Source of the DNA: Bemisia tabaci
Lineage: Eukaryota > Arthropoda > Insecta > Hemiptera > Aleyrodidae
Length of the DNA stretch: 64,000 nt
Assembly: GCF_918797505.1 (NCBI RefSeq)
Contig: NC_092796.1
Location: 58,682,851-58,746,850, forward strand
Direction of reading: 5' to 3'
Under the pieces are notes generated by a model. That model was not told the DNA's origin, ran no database searches, and was given only the letters and a program-made list of their open reading frames with translations. Below are positions 1 through 13,400 of the stretch, piece by piece; positions within the stretch are counted from its first letter, which is position 1, and each line of letters opens with the position of its first letter. A program made the translations under genes and the position numbers.

Positions 1-1319
1 CTTGTAGGTAACTTTTTCATTTTGCTTTTGTCATAAGAGACTCAACCATTCAAGTAACCAGACTTTCCGCATGCAAATGCAAAAAAGTACCTGATATTCT
101 CAAATAAATGAAGAAAACCCATACCCTCATGAAAAGTGTGGGTTGGTTTCTCTAAGAGAATAGCATTGTAAGGAAAAATGTGACCTGTCATAAATCAAGA
201 TGTGTGTCTTTATAATCATACTTTTTTTAAGTTCCTAACATTCTGTCCTAGCAAGGTTTAAGAAGAGGAAAAAGATCAAATGCATTGTAACAATCATTAC
301 AACAGTATAATTATTCAAAAATCTTCAAAGGAAACAAGTGTACCTACAATAAGAATAGTCAAGCTTTCAATCATCTTACATAGGCACCTAATGATCTGGT
401 CTCACTCTCCTATTGGCGCATCACGACAGTTCTAACTTAAAATGGGCTTTGATGCAGAGGTTGAGCAATAGTAGCACAGGTATTCTTAAGAAACTAAGCT
501 TTGAACTTTCTAGTTTAGGAAATTCAATTTCACTTCCCTTGATATAATTTCAAGCAGTAGAAGGTTTATCTATTCTACTCGTCAATTTTTCAGTACAGTA
601 TGATATTTCTAATACTAAGTTTCTTCAGGATCTGAAAAAAGGTAATAATCAAAAACTACAAAATGAGTAGGAATGATCATGATTCATGGTATGATCAAAA
701 ATACCCAATTTTCTTTGCCACAATTAATGATTTCTTTTATTTTTATTCCACTTTTGAGTCAAACCCTCTGATTTACTTGATATCTGGAGAGCACCGGAGG
801 CCGTTCATAAAATAGGTGTATTGATGTACAATTTATGTCCCCACTTTTTCCGAAAAACGCCGAAAATCTTGTATCCATCCTTAATTTTTCCTTTGGAAAG
901 CCATTCAACGTAATTTCTCAAACACTCAAAGGTTTTCATTCCTGTCAGCAAACAATTCTGTATTAAATTTAATGTGGAAGTTTGCTTGTAACTCTTCGGG
1001 AAAGTAAAACAAAAGCGGCAAATTTGGAAACACCGCAATGGATATAAATGTGGTTTTGCATTTTGACCATCGAATTGTACGTCAGGAGTCATTTTTGTTT
1101 GAAAATCCGCATTGTCGCCTGCTCCCGATTATTGCCTTCAAGACAATCGCTTATTCGAAAGGAGTTGTTGAGCATGGGTAGAACTATTTTTAAAAAAATT
1201 TACGTTTGAGCAGCGAATTAAACCGAAGCCCTGACTGATGCACGGTACCTACAGAGGCTTTCTTGAGAGACACCGCCTCACCAAGTGAATACTTGTTGGC
1301 AAAGAGTCGGAGCTCTGTT
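1..1319. other. Downstream flank and probable 3' UTR of the M1-like gene
   Basis: AT-rich, no recognised coding sequence. On the minus strand the first AATAAA hexamers I see after the stop lie near 747-736, so a 3' UTR of roughly 580 nt is possible. About 815-1085 resembles a dispersed repeat with 'gcgaaaccac' style ends. Confidence 0.4.
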
Positions 1320-1478
1320 CTAGGTTTGCTTGCTGTCCTTGTTCAACCAGTTCGTTATCGTATTCAGATTCGTGGCCCGCCATTCTGTTCTCCGTCTGAC
1401 TTCGTCGATACCATCTTGAATTGCAGCCACAGCTGCGTCGGACAGGTTGGCCGCGTATGTCTCTTGAAAATCCAGCAG
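1320..1478 (-). CDS. Terminal coding exon 16 with stop codon
   Basis: Residues 939-990 and TAG at 1322-1320. 'AAIQDGIDEVRRRTEWRATNLNTITNWL' matches the final '..al...le.i..ni.W...n...i..WL' helices of the family. The protein ends ten polar residues later with no hydrophobic tail, so there is no GPI-attachment signal. Acceptor TTTTTCAG. Confidence 0.9.
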   Translation of the reverse strand: MLDFQETYAANLSDAAVAAIQDGIDEVRRRTEWRATNLNTITNWLNKDSKQT

Positions 1479-4400
1479 CTGAAAAATACAAGAACAATTC
1501 CAGTGATCTAGCGTCGGAAGATGTACGAAGAGGTATCGGTACAGGTCACTGGTATGCTAGGAGCAACGGAGATGGATTTCTGGAGGGAATTTCTAGGAGA
1601 GATCGGATCATGAGAGTCGAAAATGTCATCGTATTCAACGTCATGACCAAACAGCTTGTCTGGTATGGTCATGTTAACGGAATGATGGAAGGAAGGTTGC
1701 CACGGAAGATGCTTGATTGGGCTCCTCTTGGGAGGGGACGCCCAGAGAAAGGGTGTTGACAAGAGTTTTTAGAAGAAAGGAGTCACCTCCCAACTCCCTG
1801 AAGGGCTTTTGAGAGGACAGGGGACTTATTGGCGGCTAGGGGCTGGGTGTAGTAGAGCGCCATCATAGAGCGCTTGACAAGCGGCTTTGTATGTATGGGT
1901 AGCGCAATTTTAATAAATGACATAACGTTTGCCCTCTTGCACTATTTAATTCGTGCATGTTCGAAGGCTCCGCTCAACTATTATGCGACAATCCGGTAAC
2001 CATTTTTGCCTACCTCCGTTTTGAAGGAGGCTTTGTGCTCTTTGTCACTCTGCAAACAGCGATGATCCCAATGGGTTGTGATTATTCGCTCGTTTTTGCT
2101 GATTACGGGTCCCGCTAATTGAACTATTACGCTACACCACCACACACGCATGCCGCGCTAAGGAAAAACGCCGTATGAGCCTTCAGGCGTTGCCAAATGT
2201 CCCCTGGCAAATCACTAATTTTCAGGAAACGTTTTGAATGTTTGTCTACCAATTTCTCCGATAATTTTGCTTGTAATTAGATCTAAAATGTCTGAAAAGT
2301 TCAATGAAGCATATTCATAATTTTTCCCAAAAATAAACATTTTATCGAAGAAAATTTGGCAACTTTCGAATGTATATACGGCGTTCCTCCGAGGTATACA
2401 AATTCAATGAGTGACACATTGAAAAAATTGAAGGCGCTCCCGCTTTTTCAATGGATAGGTGTGGATGCAACTATTCGTGTTCTCAGGATGTCCGCATTGC
2501 ATATACGAAAAATTGCAGGCGCTCTGACTTTCAAATGCACCATGTACGGTGGCGCGGCGCGGCAGTGTTTCTCAAGGGTTTTCTACGTTGCATTCATAAA
2601 CGTGTTTATTATGAAATTTCTGAGTTCAAATGAGCCGTGTTGAATCTCGAAAGCGCTGCAAAATGCACCAATATGCAATATGCAATATGCACCAATATGC
2701 AATATGCAATATGCACCAATATGCAATATGCAATATGCACCATTTGGCAGCGCTGCCATAATGCGACACGGCTCTTTTGAATTCTAAGGATTTCATGGTG
2801 AACACGATCGATAATGTTCCTAACTTAGAAAACCCCTTCAGAACCAGTAGCCGATTGAGTCTGCCCACTCTGGGAAAAATCATGAGAAATTAAGGGGAAT
2901 TGAAACCCGTTATAAAGAGCACGAGCCCTGTTGTACTTACATCACGTAAATGCAGTTCACTGTTTAAGCCTTTTGTTACTGAGGTGAGAATGGTCTCCTG
3001 CAGCGAGTTTCTCGTTCCGTTCCTGCAAAATCAATTCATAAATACAAAGGTATTAGAAAATCATCATTTCTGCCGGGTTCCACGAGGAAACAAATAACGC
3101 AAGCTCATTTTCCATGACCCTCAAAATTTTGTCTTTCAATTCAGCTTTACACCGTACTTTATGTTAATTTCTTTTCACCACGCGCATGGTTGATTAGATT
3201 TAAAGGGTCATAAAATATTGTACACATATTTTCATAAAGAGCCTTCCAAAATCTTGCCCCTTTTTCGGTATTCGATTCGACCATCGAACCAAGGTTTAAG
3301 TGGAAGCTCATAATAACAGAAAACTCAGGAAAAAATTTCAAGATGAGTAAAGGAACCGTTTTGGAGCTACGGAGGGGGGGGGGCAAAGGGGTCAAACTTC
3401 GGCCTTATTTTTCGTTATTTTCTTGTTAAATTGATGTGTCCACGGGGTTGCTATCGTTGTTTACACATGTTATACACACCGGTTCCTACGTATTTTTACA
3501 CGCAAAATTGAGTTTTAATGTTGACGTGTCGATATATCGATCGGTTATATCGATTTTTTAAGATCCTTTACGGAAAATCGACGATTTTTTTAGATTGAAA
3601 TTGTTCATTTTTGATTCATGGATGACTAAATGAACCTAATATGACTGGAGTACACCGACACCTACTTATATTTTTTCATGTAGAATCGATTTTTAACGTT
3701 AACAAGTCGATATATCAATCGCTTTTATCGAATTTTTGCGATTTTTTAGGATAATCAATGATATATTGGTATTGAAATTGGTTATTCTCCATTCGAGAAC
3801 GACCAAATTTTGGGTTGGAACACATTTCCGGTCGGGTCGATTTCTAGTTGAGTCAAGTTTTCGATTGGGGCACATTTCCGGTCGAGTAGAAATTAAGATT
3901 TTCGATTACCGGTCAAGTGAAATTTCGGGTGGATAACGAATCCCGTTGATTGTGGTTTCCGGTCGGTCAGATTTCCGATCTAATCAATTTTTCAGTCGAG
4001 TCAAATTTTCGACAGGGACACGTTACCGGCTGGAAACAGTTTCCAGTTGGGTTAATTTCCGGTCACGTCATATATGGATGGATAACGGTTCTAGTGAATT
4101 GGAATTTTGGGATGGGTCGGATTTCAGGTTGGATCGAATTTCCAGTTCGATTTTTCAGGGTCAAGTTTTCGATAAACACGATTTTCCAGGAGGGGGAAAA
4201 AAACTGACTGCATTCCTCTTTATTGTCGATAGAAGGGTAATAATTCTTGAGGATAGCAAGAATAAGATGTTTTTCCAAACTCCATCAGCAGTTTCAATAA
4301 AATTTCTCGAACTGTTAGAAAATACGGCAGAAATGCCGAGATTCACGTTTTCGGCACCAAGAATCGACGCTTCATCGGGAGATACGCATTTTTGCAATTA

Positions 4401-7400
4401 GTATTTTAAACTTGAAAGTGGATTTGGATCATTTCACCACTGAAAAAAGGGTTTCACCCTTAAACTTCCTTATCAGATAAGATTTCGTTGGTCATCGATG
4501 CTTCATCCATTCATGATTTACGCTTTCCTAATGGACTAGTGGACTAATTACCTTTTCTTCAATTTCGATTATTAATAGTTAATCAAAGAAAGCTCATTAT
4601 ATCCGTGCAAAACTTTTCACAACCGCTTTTGAGAAAGTTGCGATCTTGTAAACGGCGACTCTTTCAGTTTCACTTCAGAATACGATGACCGAACCAAAGG
4701 ACTTAAAATACGCAATCTGCTTCAGCCGCCTGCACTCTCATCTTCGAAATAGGGCGGAGAGATCAAACACAATCTTATCAACTTTTCAAAATAATATTCC
4801 TCCGCATTTGTCGATTATGCGGCTCGATTGAAAACACAAAATTATGAACTTATTACTCAACATCATTCTACATGGCCACTCACGATGGATACAGCAGAGC
4901 GCCTTCAAATCGATCCGTAAACTTAATGCAAAATTCTGATACCACTATTCGTGCGTCAAAGCAGTCATTTTGCATACCCCGCCATTTGAAGGCGTCTCAT
5001 CGACTTCAGAGCCGGGGTACGAATTACATAAATGTACCGCCACCTTGCAAGTTGCAACTAAGAAGCCAAAGCCGGGAGCTGCCCCCCCTGGCAACCAAGA
5101 GGCCCTGGACCGGGGCTGCCCCCCCTGGCAACCAAGAGGCCCTGGACCGGGGCTGACCCCCCTAGTAACCAAGAGGCCCTGGACCGGGGCTGCCCCCCCT
5201 GGCAACCAAGAGGCCCTGGACCGGGGCTGCCCCCCCTGGCAACCACGAGCCCTGGACCGGGGCTGGCCCCCCTGGCAAACAAGAGGCCCTCGACCGGGGC
5301 TGCCCCCCCTGGCAACCAAGAGGCCCTGGACCGAGGCTGACCCCCTGGCAACCAAGAGGCCCTGGACCGGGGCTGCCCCCCTGGCAACCACGAGGCCCTG
5401 GACCGGGGCTGGCCCCCCTGGCAACCACGAGGCCGTGGATCGGGGTTGCCCCCTCCTGGCAACCACGAGGCCCTGGACCGGGGCTAGCCCCCCCTCCCCC
5501 CCCCGGCAACCACGAGGCCCTGGACCGGGGCTGGCCCCCCTGGCAACCAAGAGGCCCTGGACCAGGCTGCCCCCCCTGGCAACCACGAGCCCTGGACCGG
5601 GGCTGGCCCCCCTGGCAAACAAGAGGCCCTCGACCGGGGCTGCCCCCCCTGGCAACCAAGAGGCCCTGGACCGAGGCTGACCCCCTGGCAACCAAGAGGC
5701 CCTGGACCGGGGCTGGCCCCCCTGGCAACCAAGAGGCCCTGGCCTGGGGCTGCCCCCCTGGCAACCACGAGGCCCTCGACCGGGGTGCCCCCCCTGGCAA
5801 CCACGAGGCCCTGGACCGGGGCTGGCCCCCCTGGCAACCAAGAGGCCCTGGACCAGGCTGCCCCCCCTGGCAACCACGAGCCCTGGACCGGGCTGGCCCC
5901 CCTGGCAAACAAGAGGCCCTCGACCGGGCTGCCCCCCTGGCAACCAAGAGGCCCTGGACCGAGGCTGACCCCTGGCAACCAAGAGGCCCTGGACCGGGGC
6001 TGGCCCCCCTGGCAACCAAGAGGCCCTGGCCTGGGGCTGCCCCCCTGGCAACCACGAGGCCCTCGACCGGGTGCCCCCCTGGCAACCACGAGGCCCTGGA
6101 CCGGGGCTGGCCCCCCTGGCAACCACGAGGCCCTGGACCGGGGCTGGCCCCCCTGGCAACCAAGAGGCCCTGGACCGGCTGCCCCCCTGGCAACCAGAGC
6201 CCTGGCCGGGCTGCCCCCTGGCAACCACGAGGCCTCGACGGGTGCCCCCCTGGCAACCACGAGGCCCTGGACCGGGGCTGGCCCCCCTGGCAACCACGAG
6301 CCCTGGACGGGCTGGCCCCCTGGCAACCAGAGGCCCTGGACGGCTGCCCCCCTGGCAACCACGAGGCCCTGGACCGGGGCTGGCCCCCCTGGCAACCAAG
6401 AGGCCCTGGATCGGGGCTGCCCCCCCTGGCAACCACGAGGCCCTGGAACGGGGCTGGCCCCCCTGGCAACCAAGAGGCCCTGGCCTGGGGCTGCCCCCCT
6501 GGCAACCACGAGGCCCTCGACCGGGGTGCCCCCCCTGGCAACCACGAGGCCCTGGACCGGGGCTGGCCCCCCTGGCAACCACGAGGCCCTGGACCGGGGC
6601 TGGCCCCCCTGGCAACCAAGAGGCCCTGGACCGGGCTGCCCCCCTGGCAACCACGAGGCCCTGGACCGGGGCTGGCCCCCCTGGCAACCAAGAGGCCCTG
6701 GATCGGGGCTGCCCCCCCTGGCAACCACGAGGCCCTGGACCGCGGCAGGGGGGGCAGCCCTGGTCCAGGGCCTCTTGGTTGCCATTCTAACCTAACTCGA
6801 GGTTGATAATCGCGATTATATCGGTGGCAATCTATCGCGATATTATCGAATAAAAAATCGCATATTTATGGCGATTAAATCGCTTTGCATTGCAATTTTT
6901 TGTTTGATAAAATCTTCATCAATATTCATCAATAAAATCTAGATTATATCATAATATATCGCGATTTTTGTTTGAATAATATCGCGATAAATTGCCGGGC
7001 CATAAAATCGCGATTTGATTGCGACAAGACCGAGGATAATCTCTCAGATGTTGATGATCCTGGCTATTTTATTGCCGATAAAATCACAATATGTTGCTAT
7101 TTTCCCGTTGAAAAATGATACTTGGGTTAGCAGTTTCGCACAATTCATTGCTATTTCATGCAGAACACGACGAGTTCTTACGTTTTTTCGAAAATGAGAT
7201 CCCATTTTTCGCGGACGTAATCAAAAGCCACGTCAACCGTGTGATACCGGAACGAAACTGAGTCCCACAACACGTTCAGTTCCTCATCTTGTAAAAATGT
7301 TTCATTTGAAAATGTCTTGTCCAACATCCTGAAACAAAAACACATGTCTCATGATCAGACGATCACAAACGCCTCAAAAAACAGATGCAAATTAATTATT

Positions 7401-10400
7401 TAGATTTGCATTAGGTATGCCCTGTTTTCGTTGTATCTCCTCGATGCTGCTGAAAAAATCAAGGGACTGAAAAGATAGTCAGTTCTCTAGTGACCACATA
7501 AGTACTCCCTCCCGCCGAAGTACTACAAGCGCCTTGCGACGTTTAAAAATTTCCGCTGCCATTTTATTTTTTTATAGAGAAATCGTTCAATGAAGCTGTC
7601 TGAAAATTTTACTGAACTTTCTTTATGCTGCAGATAAAGTTCAGTTAAATTTTCAAACAGATTCAACCAAAAAGGAGGGGTTGCGAATTGGGCCTAAAAC
7701 GGCCCCTCCACGGAATTGAGAAACTTTTGGATATAGGGCAGTTGACGGTGCATGTTTGACAGAAATAATCGAGTTTTGCCGATACTCACGTTTTTTCGCT
7801 GCGAAACAGGGGCCTAAACATGGCTCCGAAGGCGAAACTAGCTGAAATTTCGCGTTTTTCGCGGTTCTACCTCAGATTTCGACCTGGGCCCAAAGGCGAA
7901 CGGTGATAAGCTTCGAATACGGTGTCAAGGACACCTAGACACGAAACATACTTGAATATGATCTACCGTCGCCTTTGGGCCCAACTTCAAAATCGAACTT
8001 CTCCAACTTTTTAGCCCGAAATAGCTGAAAATCCATGGTTTTCGCGGTTCTACCCCAGGTTTCGACCTGGGCCCAAAGGCGACGGTTAATCATATTCAAG
8101 TCTGTTACGTATCTATGTGTCCTTGACACCATATTTGAAGCTCATCACCGTTCGCCTTTGGGCCCAGGTCGAAATCTGAGGTAGAACCGCGAAAAACATG
8201 GATTTTTAGCTATTTCGGGCTAAAAAGTTGGAAAAGTTCGATTTTGAAGTTGGGCCCAAAGGCGACGGTTGATCATATTCAAGTATGTTACGTGTCTAGG
8301 TGTCCTTGACACCGTATTCGAAGGTTATCACCGTTCGCCTTTGGGCCCAGGTCGAAATCTGAGGTAGAACCGCGAAAAACAAGGATTTTCAGCTATTTTC
8401 GCCTTCGGAGCCATGTTTAGGCCCCTATTTTCGCAGCGAAAAAACATGAGTATCGGCAAAACTCGATTATTTCTGTCAAATATGCACCGTCAACTGCCCT
8501 ATATCCAAAAGTTTCTCAATTCCGTGGAGGGGCCGATTTTGGCCCAAATCGCAACCCCTCCTTTCTCTGTAAAATATAAAATGGCGGCGGAAATTTTGAA
8601 ACGTCACATGACGCATGTGATACTTTGGCCGGAAAGTGACGAAATGTCAATAAGTATTTTGATTGTTAAAGAACACGGTGGATTTTGTTAGCCATGATAC
8701 TTTCATTTATACTGAACTAGAAAATTGATAAATGGATGTACATAGATCAATCCCATTATTTTTCTCCTGATATTCACCTACAAATCCTCGCTCATCATGT
8801 TCTGTGTCTATTTAGCCGCCCCTCTGGCGTAAGGGTGTACATAGATTTCCATGTGAGCTCCAGAAGGCATAGATTTTTATGGAAGACAGGACTCACGTGA
8901 AAATTGAGACATGCCCTTACGCCAGAGGCGCGACGATTCGTGATAGGTACATGTCTGTCTTCTTGAGCACATTCTGTTTTAAATGTTAGAAACTATTTAA
9001 CGGATTAGAGGTGCAACTTTTCGTCTTTGAGAAAAACTTCCAACTTCTCAAGCCCGCATAAAATAAGTGGGCAGCATTGGCTAAAAAACGGATCAGAGTT
9101 TGCAAAGAGCAGAGGATCAGTGGTCCTCTCATAATCCCATGTAAAATTTCAGTGTCTTTGTAGCGAAGGAACCTCTGTTTCCAACAAACTATGATGGCTT
9201 TTTCCAGGAATGCCGCTAAGGAAGAACGCCGTATAAACCTTCAGGCGTTGCCAACTTTCCGTTGATAAAACAAGAATTTTCTGGTATACTTATGAATATT
9301 TTCCTCCCAATTTTTCAGATAATTTTGTTCGCAATTTCACCTGAAGGTCATGAAAATTTCCAGGAAAAATATTCATGACTTTCCTCAAAAATAAATATTT
9401 TATCAAAGGAAATTTGGCATCTGCCGAATGTTCATATGGCGTTCTTCCTCAGCACGGCTGAATGAATCGTGAGCGCATACATACATTTTGATGAGTCTCG
9501 GCTCTGGAGTGCACATGAGATTTCTGAGGACTCTGGCGCGATCTGAGGCCAGGTGACATTTGCGGAAGTAGTCCCACAGGAATTTCCAGTTACTTTGTCG
9601 CAAAGCGCTGGTCGAGCTCCTCAAAGCAGTGCAGATTACCGTGTCTTGGTAGTCCGAGTCTATTCTGAAACGATCCCACGGAGCGAGTTACTTAAAGAGT
9701 GCCTAAGTGAGTCCTGATACCACCATCGGACTACATTTTGCAATTCGGAACTGCAATTTCAGGCCCATTTATAAAAGCACTTACCTGCATAGGGAACCTG
9801 ATGGCATTTATGCTGTTTTTAACATGAGCCAGGCATTGTAGTTCCCGATTGCAAAATACAGTCTAATTCTGCATGGTCTATTTTATTCAGTTCGATTCGC
9901 ACAAGAGCGAAGTTTTTACGATTTTAAACTAATTTCTGCCGAGTAAACTTTAGCAAGCCAAATGGCCATGCCCCTGATTTTAACTTATTATCTACTTCCT
10001 CGTTACTTGTACTTACACCTATAATATATGCTCGCAGATTGTAACATGGGATGGAATACCAGCGTGTCGATTATTGAGAGTTTAAAACAGCCCGATAAGA
10101 CATCGAATTGCGATATATTGCATGGTAAAGATAGGGTTTTGTCTTGTCGTGTCGGGCCGACATAGTTTCAATAATCGGGCCGCAGAACTGTGTATTTCAA
10201 ATTACTTCAGGTGCTCATATATTAAAATTATTGATATCGAGCCACTATAAGTTGGCTCCTAGAAAATTCTTAGTTTCTTACGCATTATACGATGCGTAGT
10301 TGATGGGAATTAAATCCAGCAGGACACTTTATTTATCGCCAGATGTCTCAGAGTGACCTACGGTTTCGGTCCATTTTATCAAAATGACCTGGGGTCGATT

Positions 10401-13400
10401 ATTGAAATTGATAGACAAAGCTATAGACAAAGGAGACAAAAGAGATATGGAGAGATCCTATTGGTGGAAGCGAGTGGTTGCAATGGACAAAGGAGGTAGG
10501 TAATAGACTGACTAACGGCAACCCACGAGAAACCCGATTGTTAGTCCATCATTTTCTCCCTTAATCTACAGGGACCGCACATTTCAACCAATAGGATCGT
10601 TCCATACTCCCTATGTCCTTTTTGTCTATCGCTATGTCTATCAATTTCAATAATCAGCCCGCTGGTCGAATAGTCAAGTCCTTTTGGTTGATCTGACCGG
10701 AAAAAAGTATGTACCCGACTGAAGGTGACCATAAACACATACGTTTTTAACTTTAACATTTGTAACTGTGTGGCAAATTAAAAGGGCTTAAAATGCAACC
10801 CCTATGCTGACGTGTTAAGGAAGAACGCCGTATGAAAATTCAAGAGTTGCCAAATTTTCCCGGATTAAATGAATATTTTTTAGGAAAGTTATGCATATTT
10901 TTCCCTGAAATGTTAAGATATTTTAGATTAAGTTCTATACAACATTGTCTAAATAATGTGACGAAAATTACCTAGCAGTTTCCTTGAAAATTTGTATTTT
11001 ATCGGAAGAATTTTGGCAACGCTTGAAGGCTCATACGGTTTTTTTCCCTTAGCACGGTAGTACGGACGAGTTTTCATACACAAATGATGAGTTTTTTTTT
11101 AAGTCGGAAGCCGGGATAAATGAAAATATGGGAGCCGGCGAAAGGAACCACGGTGGAGCAGCGAGTGGTGGAGGGGAGGGGGCGAGGTAGGCTGAGCGGT
11201 ATGAAAAGCATGAAATCATATAAATCAATACATGGCAGACTCAAGGCAGTTTAATTTATGATCCAAATCCGGCTTGATTGCATTAGGAAAGCCACTCTGA
11301 AATCCAGAGAACTCGATTTGGTGAGCTCCGGCTGCAGCGGCGGCGATGTGATGGACCGAATTCAATTTTCCACCGTGCCAAACGCAGCAAGCCGATCCTA
11401 TTTTTTTGCATGTTTGCAATGTGATATTTGTACTTCCGGTCCCGCACGACCATCCTTGTTGTCAAATTTGTTTTCTTAAACGAGGCCTCTCCTTCGAAAT
11501 TCTTGCTGTAGCGGTATCCGTAATGCATGAGATCAAAGTTCTCACAGGGTAGATGATTATGAGTCGATTTGACTATACATGACATTATTCTAAGCTGTTT
11601 CAATTTTCGACCAAAGTTAGGGCCAAAATACCCTCCTCAGTGGGACACATCCTTTTCACGTACGAAATAACGAGAAAAATGTGGCGCAATTGGCTAAAAT
11701 AAAATTCTCGAATCAAAGATTTGTTTACTCGTTTTTTACCTGTCAAAATCTCGCACAGAAATTGTGAGTACAAAGAGAGTGCTGAAAATCGGCTTCCAAT
11801 CACACGGAAATCAACTTTTAAAACTGGCAATCATCAAATGCAAAAGTTGACTTATAAAGTAATGATGCATTTAGTTTTCTGTTTAATGAATGATGGCCGA
11901 ATTTAAACTCGAATCAAATCATCAATTTCAATTCAATTTACGTTTAACACCTCCTTATTTACGTTTCAACTAATATTTCAATACAGAATTCATCAGATTT
12001 TTGACAAATTTGTCCGAATTATACGATTTTCACCATGGTTGAGACAACTATTCGAACTCCAAGGAAGTGTTTTTGCATACACTGCAAGTTGAAGGAAAAC
12101 ATTACTTTCATTGATAATGTGCTTTGAACCTTTGTCGTCATATTCTATGAATAAATAATTTCGTTTATCTTATGGACACTTGGCTACGTCATGCTTTTTT
12201 TTTAGAGGAGTAAATGTAACCTTCTACTCTTTATTTTGGCAATGAAACTACTATGCTATCATTCCAGTAAAAACATTTCAACACTGAATACTCAGATTTA
12301 TGCACAAACCATTAAAAACTATACGATCATCACCACGGCTGGGACAGCAACTATTTGAACTCCGAAGAAGTGTTTTTGCCTACACGGCAAATTGAAGGAA
12401 AACATTAGTGATATCGATAACCTCCTTTGAACCTTCTACGTTATTTTCTATGAATATTTAATTTTGTTTTATTCACGAAAGTTTGGCCACACCATCTTCG
12501 CCATGTTGGTTTTGGCTAAATTTCCTTTCATCATGACTTTAAACGTGCGGAATAATTAATGAAGGATAAAAATACTCCTCTAGGTCATTCCTATTTTGTT
12601 TTGTATATATCCAGAGGCGAAAAAAAAGGTCGAAATTTAACCATCGCAACACAGTAAGTTTACATCCAAAAAAAGAGAATGTTGGGTGATTTATGATAAA
12701 AAGCTACATTCACAATGCATTGGCATCAGGCACCGTTCGGCGGCAAATGAACCAAGTTTCGAAAAAAAATAGAAACTTGACAAAAAATAAAATGACGGTA
12801 TATCCTATCCGTAGACCTGAATGGCGAAACACGTAAATAGAGAGAGAAGAGGACATGGAGTAAAAGAGAGAGGAAGAGCCTGAAACTCCTCGAAGTTTTA
12901 CCCTGCATGATAATACATTAGGGGAATCTGCCTGCGCACCGACCAATCTCGCAGAGAAGTGCACTCGGTGCATCTGTAAAAATTGCACGCAAAACCGGAG
13001 CGAGTTTTCCCCCTTTTTTTATTTATTTATTAGAAAGCTACGTGTGCAGGTAGCATTGTTTTATTCACATGAGATGTTGTTTCCGCTCGGAAGGATGGAG
13101 GTGATGCACTATAGACGGAGACCTCTGACATATAGTGCTTTTTTCCGCGCATATTTAGACTCGCTCTTTAATATATATGGAGAAAAACATGTTACCTAAT
13201 GAACCAAATCTTAAAAATAAATAATCGAAGATAGACTCAAGTTATTTCTACTTCAAATTAAATTGACAGGAGGAAAAGTTAAGAATTAAAAGAATTGAGA
13301 AATGAAATGTTTAAACGAACCCGTTTGAACCCCAATACAATATTTCCATTTTCCCTTTGTCTTTTTTGTCTATCGCTCTGTCTATTGATTTCAATTATTA

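Noticed and set aside
2655..2745. CRISPR-like array (regular short repeats)
   Set aside because: Units are contiguous with no unique spacers and the DNA is eukaryotic; it is a simple tandem repeat.
4945..6795. Long overlapping open frames (up to 580 codons) on both strands over the minisatellite
   Set aside because: They follow from a stop-free 37 bp repeat unit; frame changes with each indel, there are no splice or start contexts, and the opposite strand is equally open.
11225..11603. Overlapping frames on both strands in intron 12
   Set aside because: Complementary shadows without family similarity or phase-compatible splice sites.
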